From: an uncultured Spirochaetales bacterium
GTDB taxonomy: Bacteria; Spirochaetota; Spirochaetia; Sphaerochaetales; Sphaerochaetaceae
Assembly (NCBI GenBank): GCA_949283235.1
Contig: CASDRY010000088.1
Location: 1 to 40,100, forward strand
Reading direction: 5' to 3'
DNA: 40,100 nt
Positions 31,019 through 40,100 of the stretch are shown one piece after another. How positions within the stretch are numbered: position 1 is the first letter of the stretch; the number at the start of each line of letters is the position of its first letter. The notes beneath the pieces are model-generated. The model was not told the origin of the DNA and searched no databases. It was given only the letters and a program-made list of their open reading frames with translations. The translations under genes and the position numbers were made by a program.

Positions 31019-32082
31019 TTCAACCTCCTGATAATCTCATCTCCGCACTCAGCTGTTCCTACAAAGTCCTCACCTTCGGAGGCTATATCCTTCGTCCTTA
31101 CTCCATCGGAAAGTGCAGAGGAGACAGCATCCTCGATGGCCTTCGCTTCCTTTTCAAGGGAGAAGGAGTAGCGGAGCATCATTGCAGCTGAAAGGATTGT
31201 CGCTATAGGGTTCGCTATATTCTTTCCAGCAATATCCGGAGCGGAACCATGGATAGGTTCATACATTCCGAAGCTATCATCTCTAAGAGAAGCTGAAGCC
31301 AGCATTCCGATTGAACCTGTAATCATGGAAGCTTCATCGGAGAGAATATCACCGAACATATTCTCTGTAAGAAGAACATCAAAATGCTGGGGATCTCTTA
31401 CAAGCTGCATGGAGGCATTATCCACATACATGAAATCAAGGCTTACATCGCTGTATTCCTTCGCGAGCTCGGAAACTGTCTCTCTCCAGAGTCTTGATGT
31501 CTCGAGAACGTTTGCCTTATCGACAACTGTCACATGGGAACGCCTGAGTCTTGCAGCTTCAAAAGCTTTCTTTGCAATACGATTGATCTCATCAACAGAG
31601 TACCTCATGACATCATAAGCACTCTTTCCATCATCGCTTCTGCCCTTCTCCCCGAAGTAGATTCCACCTGTAAGCTCCCTGACAACAAGAAGATCAACTC
31701 CTCTGGAAATAACCTCTGGTTTAAGAGGGGAAGCTGATGAAAGCTCCGGGTAAATCACAGCAGGACGAAGGTTGCAGAAAAGACCAAGTCCGCTTCTGAG
31801 TCCAAGGAGCGCCTTCTCCGGACGAAGATTTCCTGGAACATGATCCCATTTAGGACCACCTACAGCTCCAAGGAGCACCGCATCTGATTCCTTCGCACTC
31901 TCGAGAGCATCATCTGTGAGAGGTACTTTGTATTTATCTATTGAGATTCCACCTGCATCGATTTCCTTGTAAGAAATGGAATGACCATAAATCTCAGCAG
32001 CTTTATCGAGAACGCGAACAGCCTCCCTTACTATATCTGGACCGATACCATCACCTGGCACCAGCGCTATTTTCATTTCCAT
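31015..32082 (-). CDS. leuB: 3-isopropylmalate dehydrogenase
   Basis: The 355-residue enzyme oxidises and decarboxylates 3-isopropylmalate with NAD+. It has P-G-D-G-I-G-P-D at the N-terminus, the substrate-binding R-x-x-x-G-L and [21 protein letters not shown] with the catalytic Lys, and D-N-A-S-M-Q-L-V with the metal-binding Asp. H-G-S-A-P-D-I-A near residue 275 marks the NAD site. R-E-L-T-G-G-I-Y distinguishes it from isocitrate dehydrogenase. The ATG overlaps the leuD stop by one base (TGATG). Confidence 0.97.
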   Translation of the reverse strand: MEMKIALVPGDGIGPDIVREAVRVLDKAAEIYGHSISYKEIDAGGISIDKYKVPLTDDALESAKESDAVLLGAVGGPKWDHVPGNLRPEKALLGLRSGLGLFCNLRPAVIYPELSSASPLKPEVISRGVDLLVVRELTGGIYFGEKGRSDDGKSAYDVMRYSVDEINRIAKKAFEAARLRRSHVTVVDKANVLETSRLWRETVSELAKEYSDVSLDFMYVDNASMQLVRDPQHFDVLLTENMFGDILSDEASMITGSIGMLASASLRDDSFGMYEPIHGSAPDIAGKNIANPIATILSAAMMLRYSFSLEKEAKAIEDAVSSALSDGVRTKDIASEGEDFVGTAECGDEIIRRLK

Positions 32083-32570
32083 CAGTAATTCTCCTTGATA
32101 TACGGGACAAGTCCGCCAGCTTCGATAAGGCTCTGCATGAATGGAGGGAATGGTTCAGCCTTATACTCCTTGCCTGTCGTCTCATCGAAGATGATACCTG
32201 TAGAGAAGTCAACTGTGACCTTGTCTCCAGCTTTAATCTCCTGAGAAGCCTCCTCGCACTCCAAAATAGGAAGCCCTATGTTTATCGAATTGCGGAAGAA
32301 TATCCTTGCGAAAGTTGAAGCTATAACACAGCTGATCCCAGACTCCTTGATAGCTATAGGAGCATGCTCACGCGAAGAACCACAGCCGAAGTTCTTTCCA
32401 GCAACGATGATGTCCCCGCTATGCACATTCTTAACAAAGGAGCTATCGATATCCTCCATGCAGTGCGAAGCAAGTTCTTTTTTATCGGAAGTATTCAAAT
32501 AGCGAGCAGGAATGATTACATCTGTATCAACATTATCCCCATAGCGGAATACCCTACCTTCAGCCTTCAT
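32082..32570 (-). CDS. leuD: 3-isopropylmalate dehydratase small subunit, archaeal-type
   Basis: The 162-residue subunit contains [16 protein letters not shown] near its N-terminus, H-C-M-E-D-I-D and [11 protein letters not shown], the swivel-domain substrate loop. Its short length and the Y-L-N-T motif place it with the LeuD2 (archaeal and Thermotoga-like) branch rather than the roughly 200-residue E. coli type. I start at ATG 32570, six bases after GGAGG, which overlaps the end of leuC by eleven bases; an upstream TTG is not needed. Confidence 0.95.
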   Translation of the reverse strand: MKAEGRVFRYGDNVDTDVIIPARYLNTSDKKELASHCMEDIDSSFVKNVHSGDIIVAGKNFGCGSSREHAPIAIKESGISCVIASTFARIFFRNSINIGLPILECEEASQEIKAGDKVTVDFSTGIIFDETTGKEYKAEPFPPFMQSLIEAGGLVPYIKENY

Positions 32571-33831
32571 AACCAACCTCCTCTGGATCTGCTATATATC
32601 CCATCACAGCGCTTGCAGCGGCTGTTTCAGGAGAAGCAAGGTATACCTCGCTCTTAACATGTCCCATTCTTCCCACGAAATTGCGATTCGTGGTTGAAAC
32701 ACATTTCTCACCTTCGGAAAGAATACCCATATAACCCCCAAGACATGGTCCGCATGTAGGAGTGGAAACAACACATCCAGCCTCAACGAAGATATCGAAA
32801 AGACCTTCATGCATAGCCTCAAGCCAGATTCTCTGAGTTGCTGGAATAACAATACATCTCACTCCATCTGCAATCTTCCTGCCCTTGAGGACCTTAGCAG
32901 CAGCTTCCAGATCGGAAAGACGACCATTTGTACAGCTTCCGATAACAACCTGATCGATCTTTATGTCCTTTCCTTCCTTTGCATCATGGGTATTCTCAGG
33001 AAGATGAGGATAGGAAACTGTCGGATTGATAGCCCCAAGATCTATATCTATTGTTTTCTCATACTCAGCATCCTCATCTGAATAGAAGATCTTAGGCTCC
33101 TTAGCTCCATGCTCCTTAAGATACTCAAGGGTCTTCTCATCAACTGGGAAGATTCCATTCTTGGCACCTGCCTCGATAGCCATGTTAGCAATCGTGAATC
33201 TATCATCCATTGAAAGGGAATGAACGCCCTCTCCCGCAAATTCCATAGCTCTATAAAGCGCTCCATCGACACCAATCATTCCAATGATGGTGAGAATGAG
33301 ATCCTTTCCAGAGACATGTTCACGAAGCTTTCCAGAAAGACGGAAACGAATTGTGGATGGTACTTTGAACCATGCCTTTCCGATTGCCATCCCAGCTGCC
33401 ATATCAGTGGAACCAACTCCGGTGGAGAAAGCCCCGAGAGCACCATATGTACAGGTGTGGCTATCTGCTCCGATTACAGTATCGCCTGCAGTTACAAGTC
33501 CCTTCTCAGGAAGAAGCGCATGCTCTATACCCACCCTTCCGACTTCAAAGTAATTTGTGATCTCCTCACTTTTAGCGAATGCTCTCACGCATGCGCACTG
33601 CTCTGCTGCCTTGATATCCTTATTCGGTGTGAAATGATCAGGAACAAGCGCGACTTTGTCCTTGTCAAAGACATGATCCTTACCGAATTTAGGGAATTCC
33701 TTTATAGCTACAGGGCTTGTAATATCATTGCCAAGCACCATATCGAGATTCGCCATTATAAGCTGGCCTGGATGAACTTCCTTCAATCCAGCAGCTGATG
33801 CGAGAATCTTCTCAGTTATTGTCATACCCAT
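32560..33831 (-). CDS. leuC: 3-isopropylmalate dehydratase large subunit, archaeal-type
   Basis: The 423-residue aconitase-family protein carries the [4Fe-4S] cysteines in V-I-G-S-C-T-N-G-R and P-T-C-G-P-C-L-G-G, and D-S-H-T-C-T-Y-G-A near residue 122. At about 420 residues it is the short LeuC2 form, matching the LeuD type next to it, and isomerises 2- to 3-isopropylmalate. Some relatives act on homoaconitate or methylmalate; the leu gene context settles it. The start at 33831 overlaps the leuA stop (TGATG) with GGAGG upstream; a GTG one codon earlier and an ATG two codons later are alternatives. Confidence 0.95.
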   Translation of the reverse strand: MGMTITEKILASAAGLKEVHPGQLIMANLDMVLGNDITSPVAIKEFPKFGKDHVFDKDKVALVPDHFTPNKDIKAAEQCACVRAFAKSEEITNYFEVGRVGIEHALLPEKGLVTAGDTVIGADSHTCTYGALGAFSTGVGSTDMAAGMAIGKAWFKVPSTIRFRLSGKLREHVSGKDLILTIIGMIGVDGALYRAMEFAGEGVHSLSMDDRFTIANMAIEAGAKNGIFPVDEKTLEYLKEHGAKEPKIFYSDEDAEYEKTIDIDLGAINPTVSYPHLPENTHDAKEGKDIKIDQVVIGSCTNGRLSDLEAAAKVLKGRKIADGVRCIVIPATQRIWLEAMHEGLFDIFVEAGCVVSTPTCGPCLGGYMGILSEGEKCVSTTNRNFVGRMGHVKSEVYLASPETAAASAVMGYIADPEEVGYEG

Positions 33832-35426
33832 CACTCGACCTCCTTGTCGGTGTGGCCAACGAGCATATCGTTGTCAAAAGAAAGGCTTGAAGCTGGCTTT
33901 CCTCCTGAAATAGAGGAGCTTCCACCCTCCAGCATCCTATTCACGGCATTGAGACAAGCCAGAATAGAAGCCTCGATAACATCTGTGGAAACACCACGTC
34001 CTCTGTAAACACCGCTTCCATCAGAGATCTTGACAAGAGCTTCTCCGAGAGCATCGCGATGCTCTGTAACAGCCTGCAGCTGATAATCATCAAGAGAGAA
34101 TGGGTGATGTATTATCTTCTCGACAGCTCTAAGGGAGGCATATACAGGACCAGTTCCAGATGCCACGCCTTCGATTACCTTATCGCCATTCTTGAGCGCG
34201 ATGCATGCTGTCGATGTGATTTTGTTTCCACTGTTTACAACATAGGAAGAGAGAGACCATGTCTGCTTCGCGACTGCTTCAGTAGACTCTACAAGAGCCA
34301 CGATATCACGATCAGAGACATTCTTCTTCCTGTCACAGAGTTTCTTGAACTCATCGAAAAGCCTTGCGATTTCAGCCTCTGGGAGTACATATCCAAGCTC
34401 ATCAAGCTTCTTTGAGAAAGCATGCTTTCCTGAATGCTTCCCAAGAACATAGTTTGTCTTGACAACTCCGACGCTCTCAGGAGTCATGATTTCATATGTC
34501 TTGGAATTAGCCATCATTCCATGCTGATGGATTCCAGACTCATGAGCAAACGCGTTGTCTCCTACAATAGCCTTCGAAGGGAAGATCCTTACACCTGTTA
34601 TCGAGGAGAGAAGACGAGCAGAGCGGCAAAGCTCCTCAGTCTTTATATTGGTCTCAGCATTGTAGATATCAGGGCGGGTCTTCATAGCCATGACAACTTC
34701 TTCGAGCGCAGTGTTTCCTGCCCTCTCTCCTATTCCACAGAGAGTGCATTCAATCTGCCTAGCTCCAGCTTTGACACCGGCAAGGCTGTTTGCTGTTGCC
34801 TGTCCAAGATCATCATGACAATGCATTGAGATTATTGCCTTATCGATATTGGGAACACGATTAATTACCGTGCTTACCATATCCGTGATATCCCCAGGAG
34901 AGGCATATCCAACGGTATCTGGAAGATTGATCGTTGTTGCCCCCGCATTTATTGCGGCCTCGACTACACGGCACATATAGTCAAGATCTGTGCGTGTTGC
35001 ATCTTCAAGCGAGAATTCGATATCAGGGCAGAGGTTGCGGGCATAGCTCACCTCTTTCTTTATTCTTTCAAGAGCCTCTTCCCTAGACATCTTGAGCTTA
35101 TACTGAAGATGCAGATCCGATGTTGCAAGGAAGACATGAATACGAGGTCTGTTAGCCTTCTTGACAGCATTCCATGCAGCATCGATATCCTTCTCGAGAG
35201 CACGGGCAAGGGATGCGACTGTCACATCATTAACGCTCTTCGCTATCGCCTCGACACTCTCGAAATCACCAGGGGATGAAATGGCAAAGCCGGCTTCTAT
35301 TATATCCACGCCTAGCGTTTCCAGCTGCCTAGCTACCCTGATCTTCTCCTCCAGGTTCATGCTGTAACCAGGAGCCTGTTCTCCATCGCGGAGCGTGGTA
35401 TCAAAAATGTAAATCCTCTCTGCCAT
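33831..35426 (-). CDS. leuA: 2-isopropylmalate synthase
   Basis: The 531-residue enzyme condenses 2-ketoisovalerate with acetyl-CoA, the first step of leucine synthesis. [13 protein letters not shown] begins the TIM barrel with the metal-binding Asp and the catalytic Arg; [12 protein letters not shown] near residue 203 supplies the metal-binding His residues; [12 protein letters not shown] follows. Residues about 395-515 form the C-terminal leucine-feedback domain, with A-S-G-T-G-P-V-Y-A. The regulatory domain and position favour LeuA over citramalate synthase. GGAGG precedes the ATG, 19 bases after ilvC. Confidence 0.95.
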   Translation of the reverse strand: MAERIYIFDTTLRDGEQAPGYSMNLEEKIRVARQLETLGVDIIEAGFAISSPGDFESVEAIAKSVNDVTVASLARALEKDIDAAWNAVKKANRPRIHVFLATSDLHLQYKLKMSREEALERIKKEVSYARNLCPDIEFSLEDATRTDLDYMCRVVEAAINAGATTINLPDTVGYASPGDITDMVSTVINRVPNIDKAIISMHCHDDLGQATANSLAGVKAGARQIECTLCGIGERAGNTALEEVVMAMKTRPDIYNAETNIKTEELCRSARLLSSITGVRIFPSKAIVGDNAFAHESGIHQHGMMANSKTYEIMTPESVGVVKTNYVLGKHSGKHAFSKKLDELGYVLPEAEIARLFDEFKKLCDRKKNVSDRDIVALVESTEAVAKQTWSLSSYVVNSGNKITSTACIALKNGDKVIEGVASGTGPVYASLRAVEKIIHHPFSLDDYQLQAVTEHRDALGEALVKISDGSGVYRGRGVSTDVIEASILACLNAVNRMLEGGSSSISGGKPASSLSFDNDMLVGHTDKEVE

Positions 35427-35445
35427 ACTTCCCCTCCATCCTTAA

Positions 35446-36986
<1,541 letters not shown>

Positions 36987-37003
36987 TCAGAACCTCCAAT
37001 AAT

Positions 37004-37035
37004 AAAAAATGCCCGGGATTTACAACACCACGGGC
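37004..37035 (-). terminator. Attenuator terminator of the ilv-leu operon
   Basis: On the minus strand GCCCG (37035-37031) pairs with CGGGC (37015-37011), with an inner GG/CC pair, followed by A and six T. It ends just before the ilvH ribosome site, so every ilv-leu transcript from the upstream promoter must pass it. Confidence 0.85.
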
Positions 37036-37068
37036 CTACATCAAAAAATGCTTAAACCGTGGTTTAGC
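37027..37068 (-). promoter_or_regulatory. Pause hairpin and antiterminator segments of the ilv-leu attenuator
   Basis: Two exclusive foldings are visible. Pause form: GCTAAAC (37068-37062) pairs with GTTTAAGC (37057-37050), with one bulged A. Antiterminator: ACCACGG (37063-37057) pairs perfectly with CCGTGGT (37033-37027), which would destroy the terminator stem. The leader stop codon lies in the first arm, so a ribosome at the stop covers the antiterminator segment while one stalled upstream leaves it free. Confidence 0.8.
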
Positions 37069-37126
37069 ATGTAATGACGAGTACAGATAGAAGGAGAGAA
37101 GATGAAATCAATGTAATGTTATTCAT
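37064..37126 (-). CDS. ilv-leu operon leader peptide (20 aa)
   Basis: ATG 37126 has CAGGAGGAG upstream and the ORF ends in TAA at 37066-37064. It encodes MNNITLISSS followed by LLLSVLVITC: five Leu, three Ile and two Val in 20 residues, with a Leu-Leu-Leu run and a V-L-V-I run. This is the composition of classical branched-chain amino-acid attenuation leaders such as those of enterobacterial ilv and leu operons. When charged tRNAs are scarce the ribosome stalls in the run, the antiterminator forms and transcription continues. The mechanism is inferred; every required element is present in the right order and spacing. Confidence 0.88.
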   Translation of the reverse strand: MNNITLISSSLLLSVLVITC

Positions 37127-37161
37127 GTTTTCTCCTCCTGTTATTTGATTTGATTTACCTT

Positions 37162-37191
37162 CTTATACGGCAACAGAGAGGGCTATGTCAA
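37162..37191 (-). promoter_or_regulatory. Strong sigma-70 promoter of the ilv-leu operon
   Basis: TTGACA (37191-37186, perfect), an 18-base spacer and TATAAG (37167-37162) on the minus strand. Transcription should start near 37155, about 30 bases before the leader ATG. Confidence 0.85.
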
Positions 37192-37239
37192 CAAAGTGTG
37201 AGTTAAAAATGCAATAATATTCGTTTTCATGCATACAGC

Positions 37240-37305
37240 TTACTGCTTTTTGACTAAAGCCCAGATTATGATGCCGCCTAGAAGACAGATAATGATCGCT
37301 TCCAT
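37240..37305 (-). CDS. Possible small membrane peptide (21 aa) after the HAD gene
   Basis: The ATG directly follows the TAA of the HAD phosphatase gene with no gap. The peptide begins MEAIIICLLGGIIIWALV and ends K-K-Q: one hydrophobic segment with a basic tail, the typical look of bacterial small membrane proteins. No ribosome site is present, so translation would depend on coupling. It may be chance; a hairpin-like ATGCA/TGCAT with TTTTT follows near 37200-37230. Confidence 0.35.
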   Translation of the reverse strand: MEAIIICLLGGIIIWALVKKQ

Positions 37306-37893
37306 TTATATAAAAGGAGAGAAGAACTCCCTTGCCCTCTCGTTTTTATCATCACCGCTATATTGCAGCACTGTAATACCAAGCGAAGCTGCAGCGGATG
37401 TGTTCTCTTCAAGATCATCTATGAAATATGTATCTTTATAATCATAGCCCTCACTCTGGCAGATTATCCTCCAGAATGAAGGTTCAGGTTTAGACATATG
37501 CATAAGATGCGATGCGTAGAGCGCATCAAAGTGTTCCAGCGGCTTCTCCTTATATGTCTTTATATGGTCCCAATGAGGCTTGAATGTATTTGATCCAATG
37601 ACACACCTGTGCCCATTCTCTCTCAGCTTATCTATAACTGAGAGCATCTCCATGTTTACAGCTGGATGGAAGAACTTAACGAAAAGATCTTCTTTGATTA
37701 CGCACTGATACTTATCTTCAAGATGGCGATAGTAATCATCAGCACTCATATATCCATCCATTAAAGCCCTATCATAGTAACTATAGTCCATGCGGATATC
37801 ATGATAATCAGTTCCTACATACTCTGAGAGCTGCTTCAATGTGCGAACACCAAGGAGAATAACCTCTCCCATATCAAAAATGAAAAGACTCAT
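37306..37893 (-). CDS. HAD-superfamily phosphatase, YihX-like (FDxGxV type)
   Basis: The 195-residue protein opens S-L-F-I-F-D-M-G-E-V-I-L, the first HAD motif in the form used by YihX-type sugar-phosphate phosphatases, where Gly follows two residues after the nucleophile Asp. Motif II is V-I-G-S-N-T near residue 102, the Lys is in H-M-S-K-P-E-P-S-F-W, and the acidic motif is F-I-D-D-L-E-E-N. All catalytic positions are present, so it should be active; substrate unknown. The ATG at 37893 is chosen because a perfect TATAAT lies six bases before it and no Shine-Dalgarno sequence exists; an earlier in-frame TTG overlaps that promoter. Confidence 0.88.
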   Translation of the reverse strand: MSLFIFDMGEVILLGVRTLKQLSEYVGTDYHDIRMDYSYYDRALMDGYMSADDYYRHLEDKYQCVIKEDLFVKFFHPAVNMEMLSVIDKLRENGHRCVIGSNTFKPHWDHIKTYKEKPLEHFDALYASHLMHMSKPEPSFWRIICQSEGYDYKDTYFIDDLEENTSAAASLGITVLQYSGDDKNERAREFFSPFI

Positions 37894-37899
37894 GAAAGC

Positions 37900-37908
37900 A
37901 TTATAGCA
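37900..37908 (-). promoter_or_regulatory. Extended -10 promoter placed for a leaderless mRNA (HAD phosphatase)
   Basis: On the minus strand TGC TATAAT GCTTTC ATG: a perfect extended -10 element ends six bases before the start codon, so the transcript would begin at or beside the A of the ATG. A -35 box is weak or absent, as usual for extended -10 promoters. Confidence 0.7.
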
Positions 37909-37945
37909 CAAAGAAAATTTTAATGATTATGCAGAAAACTGCATG

Positions 37946-37960
37946 AAAATACAGTATTTT
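37946..37960. promoter_or_regulatory. 15-bp palindrome, possible operator of the amino-acid importer
   Basis: AAAATAC, one central A and GTATTTT form a perfect palindrome ending four bases before the -35 box of the importer promoter. A second perfect hairpin, ATGCAG-AAAA-CTGCAT, lies just upstream (about 37929-37944). The AT-rich palindrome has the general shape of an ArgR-like box but does not match it closely. Confidence 0.4.
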
Positions 37961-37964
37961 TGTA

Positions 37965-37993
37965 TTCAAACTCGGATTCATAAAATGTATACT
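37965..37993 (+). promoter_or_regulatory. Promoter of the amino-acid importer operon
   Basis: TTCAAA (37965-37970), a 17-base spacer and TATACT (37988-37993) lie 20 bases before the ATG at 38014. Confidence 0.6.
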
Positions 37994-38013
37994 CCACACA
38001 TACGGAGGAAATT

Positions 38014-38823
38014 ATGAAGAAAGCTTTTACCATAATTCTGGCATCCCTTCTTTCAATTACAGCACTTTTCGCTTCTGGCGCAGCTGAGTCAGGAGAGGAT
38101 ACCTCGTTACAGGATGTACTCGATAAAGGAACATTCATCCTGGGCCTTGATGATTCATTCCCGCCAATGGGATTCAGGTCTGAAAGCGGAGAGATCGTAG
38201 GCTTTGATATCGATACAGCAAAAGAGGTTGCCTCTCGCTTAGGTGTTGAGCTTATCGCGCAGCCTATAGACTGGAACTCAAAGGAACAGGAGCTTGCGAC
38301 CGGGAACATTGACTGCATCTGGAACGGCTTCACAGTAACCCCGGAAAGAGAAAAAGTCATGATTTTCTCCGAACCATACCTCAGGAACGCTCAGGTTGTT
38401 GTTGTACAGAATGATAGCCCTTATCAGAGTCTTGCAGATCTTGCGGGAAAGACAATTGGCGTTCAGGCAGGCTCTTCTGCCCAGGAAGCTATTGATGATA
38501 CACCGGGCTTCAAGGATTCCCTTGATGAGGTAATAGAGTTCAAGGACAACCTCACAGCACTGATGGATCTCGAAATCGGAGGACTTGATGGCGTTGTAAT
38601 GGACCTCGTTGTAGCAAACTATTCAATCCAGACATCGGGAAAAGATTTCAGAGTCCTTGACGAAACACTCACAGAGGAGGAGTATGCTATCGGATTCAGA
38701 CTTCACGACGTAGCACTCCGCGATGCAGTCAACAGCGAGCTGGAAGCAATGGCCAGCGACGGAACGCTTGCTGCTATCTCTGAGGACTGGTTCGGTTCTG
38801 ATATCACAGTAGTAGGAAAATAA
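38014..38823 (+). CDS. Polar amino-acid ABC importer, substrate-binding protein
   Basis: The 269-residue protein has a signal peptide (M-K-K, hydrophobic core, L-F-A-S-G-A-A-E-S) and a family 3 solute-binding domain: L-D-D-S-F-P-P-M-G-F, then G-E-I-V-G-F-D-I-D-T-A-K-E-V, N-G-F-T-V-T-P-E-R, G-K-T-I-G-V-Q-A-G-S-S-A and A-I-G-F-R. Asp and Arg in these motifs normally hold the amino-acid backbone. Glutamine, glutamate, cystine or arginine are possible; the exact ligand cannot be read from the sequence. CGGAGG precedes the ATG. There is no lipobox Cys, so a soluble periplasmic protein is likely. It heads an operon with permease and ATPase. Confidence 0.92.
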   Translation: MKKAFTIILASLLSITALFASGAAESGEDTSLQDVLDKGTFILGLDDSFPPMGFRSESGEIVGFDIDTAKEVASRLGVELIAQPIDWNSKEQELATGNIDCIWNGFTVTPEREKVMIFSEPYLRNAQVVVVQNDSPYQSLADLAGKTIGVQAGSSAQEAIDDTPGFKDSLDEVIEFKDNLTALMDLEIGGLDGVVMDLVVANYSIQTSGKDFRVLDETLTEEEYAIGFRLHDVALRDAVNSELEAMASDGTLAAISEDWFGSDITVVGK

Positions 38824-38832
38824 GGAAAAATA

Positions 38833-39468
38833 ATGCAGGGCCTGATATTGCAGATGCTTGAAGGGACGGTCACGTCCCTGAAGATCTTCTTTCTTACCCT
38901 GATCTTCTCGCTACCGCTTGGATTCGTGGTAGCGAAAGGCAGGATGTCGAGGATAGCTCCACTGAGATGGATTGTCGATTTATATATCCAGATAATGCGA
39001 GGAACTCCCCTCATCCTGCAGCTTATCTTCGTCTACTTTGCTCCTTTCTATATCTTCGGAGCATCTTATGACAGATTCACAGCTTGTATCGTGGCCTTTG
39101 TCATAAACTACAGCGCGTATTTTTCTGAAATCTATCGTTCAGGACTTCAGTCAATTGACAGAGGCCAGTATGAGGCTTCCAAGGTTCTTGGGTTCTCCAA
39201 AACCTATACATTCTTCCATATAATACTTCCACAGGTCATAAAAAGAATCCTTCCAGCTCTTGGAAATGAGGTTATCACCCTTGTAAAGGATACTGCACTT
39301 GCACAGACTATCGGAGTCGCAGAACTCTTCAGGGTCGCACAGACAGCTTCCTCGAGAGAGTTCTCTACAGTACCGATCTTCATCGCAGGTGTGTTCTATT
39401 TCGTGATGAACTATATAGTGTCTCGACTCTTTGTTGTAGGAGAGAAGAAACTGAATTACTACAGGTGA
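38833..39468 (+). CDS. Polar amino-acid ABC importer, permease
   Basis: The 211-residue membrane protein has about five hydrophobic segments and the His/Glu/Gln/Arg/opine permease signature: G-T-V-T-S-L-K-I near the start, R-G-T-P-L-I-L-Q-L in the first third and the EAA loop [10 protein letters not shown] near residue 112. [11 protein letters not shown] follows, as in GlnP and HisM relatives. Only one permease gene is present, so it probably works as a homodimer. It follows the binding-protein gene by nine bases with a weak AAGGA ribosome site. Confidence 0.93.
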   Translation: MQGLILQMLEGTVTSLKIFFLTLIFSLPLGFVVAKGRMSRIAPLRWIVDLYIQIMRGTPLILQLIFVYFAPFYIFGASYDRFTACIVAFVINYSAYFSEIYRSGLQSIDRGQYEASKVLGFSKTYTFFHIILPQVIKRILPALGNEVITLVKDTALAQTIGVAELFRVAQTASSREFSTVPIFIAGVFYFVMNYIVSRLFVVGEKKLNYYR

Positions 39469-39472
39469 TGAT

Positions 39473-40100
39473 ATGGAGATGATCAGACTCAGCGGCCTTA
39501 AGAAGGCTTTCAATGGCGTGGAAATACTCAAGGATATCTCATTCACTCTCGAGAAGGGAAATGTTCTCTCCATAATAGGCCCTTCAGGGTCGGGAAAATC
39601 CACAACGCTCAGGATAATAACACAGCTTGAACGAGCTGATGATGGAAACCTTGAGATAGCAGGACATACACTCTTCTCATCAGTTGACGGGAAAGCAGTC
39701 TACGCAAAGCCGGAAGAAGAGAGAACGATCGGGCTGAAGACAGGACTTGTCTTCCAGTCATTCAATCTCTTTCCCCACTTCTCAGTGCTCAGGAATATAA
39801 CAGAAGCTCAGAGAGCGGTACTGCACAAGTCAAAGGAAGAGGCAGAGGAGAAAGCTATGTCCCTTCTTAAGAAGATGGGGCTAGAAGATAAGGCAAAACA
39901 ATATCCTTATCAGCTATCAGGGGGACAGCAGCAGAGAGTCTCGATAGCAAGAGCTTTGGCATTGGATCCAGAGGTTCTATTCTTCGATGAGCCCACATCC
40001 GCACTCGACCCGGAGCTGACAAGAGAAATTCTCAAAGTCATAAGGGAGCTTGCCGAGGAAAGAATGACGATGGCTGTAGTCACACATGAAATGCATTTTG
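39473..40100 (+). CDS. Polar amino-acid ABC importer, ATPase (partial, 3' end off the right edge)
   Basis: The first 209 codons are present. Walker A is G-P-S-G-S-G-K-S-T near residue 36, the Q loop is [10 protein letters not shown], the ABC signature is [10 protein letters not shown], Walker B is [13 protein letters not shown], and the switch His is in V-T-H-E-M. H-E-M and L-F-P-H are typical of GlnQ/HisP-type ATPases. A 15-residue or so insertion after the first beta sheet ([10 protein letters not shown]) is slightly longer than usual. AGGTG lies seven bases before the ATG, which follows the permease stop by four bases. Confidence 0.95.
   Translation, partial: MEMIRLSGLKKAFNGVEILKDISFTLEKGNVLSIIGPSGSGKSTTLRIITQLERADDGNLEIAGHTLFSSVDGKAVYAKPEEERTIGLKTGLVFQSFNLFPHFSVLRNITEAQRAVLHKSKEEAEEKAMSLLKKMGLEDKAKQYPYQLSGGQQQRVSIARALALDPEVLFFDEPTSALDPELTREILKVIRELAEERMTMAVVTHEMHF

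Noticed and set aside
37000-37160. T-box riboswitch before ilvH
   Set aside because: No T-box sequence or specifier stem is visible; the translated leader and pairings fit classical attenuation.

Overview
The window looks like part of the chromosome of a fermentative, anaerobic spirochaete of the Sphaerochaeta/Treponema type. The evidence is a fused PyrB-PyrI aspartate carbamoyltransferase (known from Thermotoga and Treponema denticola), a 375-residue signal-peptide-bearing porin-like protein ending in Phe, a NusG-domain-II / Gx-transporter gene pair, AdhE, archaeal-type LeuC/LeuD, and binding proteins with an F-A-[NS]-G-[SA]-A-E-S signal-peptide junction. The genus is an inference from protein features, not from an rRNA gene.

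Layout. 1-5480: de novo pyrimidine operon on the minus strand (pyrBI-pyrE-pyrF-pyrDK fusion-pyrC, running off the left edge), preceded by a leader peptide and a terminator that sits directly against the pyrBI ribosome binding site. 5472-9141: ABC importer operon ugpB-ugpQ-ugpA-ugpE, also minus strand, with no ATPase gene. 9142-11898: a YjaB-like acetyltransferase, an unrecognised exported repeat protein and a gene-poor stretch with possible gene remnants. 11899-14126: the complete AmmeMemoRadiSam cassette (Memo, AMMECR1 and radical SAM proteins), whose biochemical role I cannot name. 14076-15831: Nudix-like protein and major porin-like protein. 15997-19565: YfcE phosphodiesterase, then a histidine kinase with two paralogous OmpR-type regulators, one of which has Glu at the phospho-acceptor position. 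19702-21070: NusG-II and Gx transporter. 21100-24993: strongly promoted adhE with terminator, then a split CHR transporter. 24977-37191: a 12-kb minus-strand operon, ilvH-ilvC-leuA-leuC-leuD-leuB-ilvD-ilvB-panE, followed by a small barrel-like protein and a frameshifted metallophosphoesterase lipoprotein; a branched-chain-amino-acid attenuator precedes ilvH. 37240-37908: HAD phosphatase and possible mini-ORF. 37965-40100: polar amino-acid ABC importer, with the ATPase cut by the right edge.

The most interesting signals are regulatory. Two operons carry translated leader peptides followed by intrinsic terminators: a U-rich leader before pyrBI, matching the UTP-sensing design of E. coli pyrBI, and a peptide half made of Ile/Leu/Val before ilvH with clear pause, antiterminator and terminator pairings. 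A third short leader ORF precedes the atypical response regulator. Separately, several genes that begin transcription units and lack a Shine-Dalgarno sequence have a -10-like hexamer (TANNNT, often TGN-extended) exactly six bases before the start codon, which predicts leaderless mRNAs.

No rRNA, tRNA, CRISPR array, insertion sequence or prophage gene was recognised.
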